From assembly GCA_018056205.1 (NCBI GenBank), contig JAGPGC010000011.1, positions 1-16,175 of the forward strand: a DNA stretch of 16,175 nt. Direction: 5' to 3'. The position numbers and the translations under genes were made by a program. Below the pieces are notes generated by a model that ran no database searches, was not told the DNA's origin, and saw only the letters and a program-made list of their open reading frames with translations. Below are positions 15,165 to 16,175 of the stretch, one piece after another; position 1 is the first letter of the stretch, and each line of letters starts with the position of its first letter. Origin of the DNA: Candidatus Atribacteria bacterium (GTDB lineage Bacteria > Atribacterota > Atribacteria > Atribacterales > Atribacteraceae).

Positions 15165-16175
15165 TCATAAATAGGCTCGAGCAACTTTACGAATTGCCTC
15201 TACGGTAAGGTCACAATCTTCTTCACTCATTTGGGGTGGAATGTCAAGGTGAACAGAACGATCCAAAAGAGTCAGGGTTTGTGGGCACATCTCTCGGTTA
15301 TAGTTCGGAGCTGATCCTTTATGATAGGGACAGGTATATGGACAACCTTCGGGAGTTGGAGTCCATTTATTCATGATCATTTCCCAGTGGGAATAAATGT
15401 GCCAGTCAGGGATCCCCTTATTGAAAATAGAACTGGCTTCAACACCTTCAGCTTTTAAGGCAGTAGCAAACTTTTCGGCTAATTGCCCATTTTCTAAAAA
15501 GAAAACCAAGGAAATACCAGTATCTCCATCCGGGTCATGAACGTGCCTTAGCTCGATTCCTGGAATATCACTGATACCATTTTTAATTCTGGATTTATTT
15601 TTGCGCATTCTGTTGAGTATGCCGTCAAGTTTGTGAAGCTGAGCAAGCATCACCGCACCGATGAGTTCGGACATTCGGAAATTAACTCCGGGGAAGAGTT
15701 CTCCCTGGTAACGAGCTGAAGCGAATCGCTTGGCTGGACCACCCGGTCTCCAACAAGCAGCAGTATCATGATAAGCTTGGGCACGGTCGAAGTAGAGTTC
15801 GTTATCAGTTGTAATCATACCACCTTCACCAGCAGTGATAATTTTATGAAACTGGAAACTAAAGGCGTTACAATCGCCAAAGCTCCCTAAATACTTGCCG
15901 TTATAGCTTCCCCCACAAGCTTGGGCAACATCTTCAATGACTTTAAGGTTGTGTTTTTTTGCGATTGAGAGGATTCGATCCATATTGCAGGGAACACCGC
16001 GCATGTGCACGGGAATTACTGCTTTGGTTTGTGGGGTGATTTTCTTTTCCAAATCAACAGGATCAATGGTGAGCGAATTGTCCACCTCAGCGATAACTGG
16101 AATCGCTTTTGCCGCTAATACTGCAGCGCAGGAGGCAAAGAAAGTGTATCCCGGGACGATCACTTCATCACCAGG
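15165..16175 (-). CDS. DegT/DnrJ/EryC1/StrS-family PLP aminotransferase, 5' end outside window
   Basis: Members are PLP enzymes that aminate keto-sugars or keto-cyclitols, generally using glutamate or glutamine. 336 residues are visible; the frame runs off the window, with PGDEVIVPGYTFFAS near the left end, so about 60 N-terminal residues are missing. The GTG at 16161-16163 is internal. Numbering from the first visible codon, the PLP-pyridine aspartate is D82 (IEDVAQACGGSYNGK) and the Schiff-base lysine is K111 (FSFQFHKIITAGEGGM), so the active site is intact. FPGVNFRMSELIGAVMLAQL is also typical. An unusual Cys- and Pro-rich segment, PEGCPYTCPYHKG, lies toward the C-terminus. Its place with a ROK repressor, a TIM-barrel isomerase and a sugar importer suggests amino-sugar or amino-cyclitol metabolism; it could run in the catabolic direction. 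Confidence 0.92.
   Translation of the reverse strand, partial: PGDEVIVPGYTFFASCAAVLAAKAIPVIAEVDNSLTIDPVDLEKKITPQTKAVIPVHMRGVPCNMDRILSIAKKHNLKVIEDVAQACGGSYNGKYLGSFGDCNAFSFQFHKIITAGEGGMITTDNELYFDRAQAYHDTAACWRPGGPAKRFASARYQGELFPGVNFRMSELIGAVMLAQLHKLDGILNRMRKNKSRIKNGISDIPGIELRHVHDPDGDTGISLVFFLENGQLAEKFATALKAEGVEASSIFNKGIPDWHIYSHWEMIMNKWTPTPEGCPYTCPYHKGSAPNYNREMCPQTLTLLDRSVHLDIPPQMSEEDCDLTVEAIRKVARAYL

Overview
The window is 16.2 kb of AT-rich bacterial chromosome (roughly 40-42 % G+C by eye). Intact genes use TTG and GTG starts as well as ATG and mostly have strong AAGGAGG-type ribosome binding sites. Secretion signals are of bacterial type. Together with the richness in sugar ABC transporters and an MttB-family methyltransferase, this suggests an anaerobic heterotroph such as Atribacterota, Thermotogota or a clostridial relative. 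That placement is inference; there is no rRNA or marker gene here to fix it.

Left part, + strand, 1-1893: the end of a tryptophan operon. trpB has its 5' end outside the window and overlaps an intact trpA by 8 bases; a hairpin follows trpA. From 1925 to 5791 comes a decayed ribose/xylose-type uptake operon: substrate-binding protein, ATPase, permease and an FGGY sugar kinase, in normal gene order. All are broken. A large deletion joins the first part of the binding-protein gene to the last part of the ATPase gene, and the four genes carry three nonsense codons and five frameshifts. A palindromic repeat of about 120 bp lies between the permease and kinase remnants.

Middle, + strand, 6156-8299: a predicted secreted protein or lipoprotein with a carboxypeptidase-regulatory-like domain and two tandem beta-sandwich repeats, then a TMEM175-like (DUF1211) potassium-channel homologue. 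It ends three bases from the end of a convergent operon.

Right part, all - strand, 16175-8303: in transcription order, a DegT/DnrJ/EryC1/StrS aminotransferase (5' end outside the window), a ROK-family repressor, a hydroxypyruvate-isomerase-like TIM-barrel protein, then after a 153-bp gap with a plausible promoter an MttB-family methyltransferase, a family-1 sugar-binding protein and two MalF/MalG-type permeases. No ATPase accompanies this transporter. The layout suggests a locus for uptake and breakdown of a modified, possibly N-methylated or amino, polyol or sugar, controlled by the ROK protein. The pairing of an MttB homologue with a carbohydrate-type ABC importer is the most interesting intact feature; the ruined + strand transporter/kinase operon is the clearest evolutionary story.
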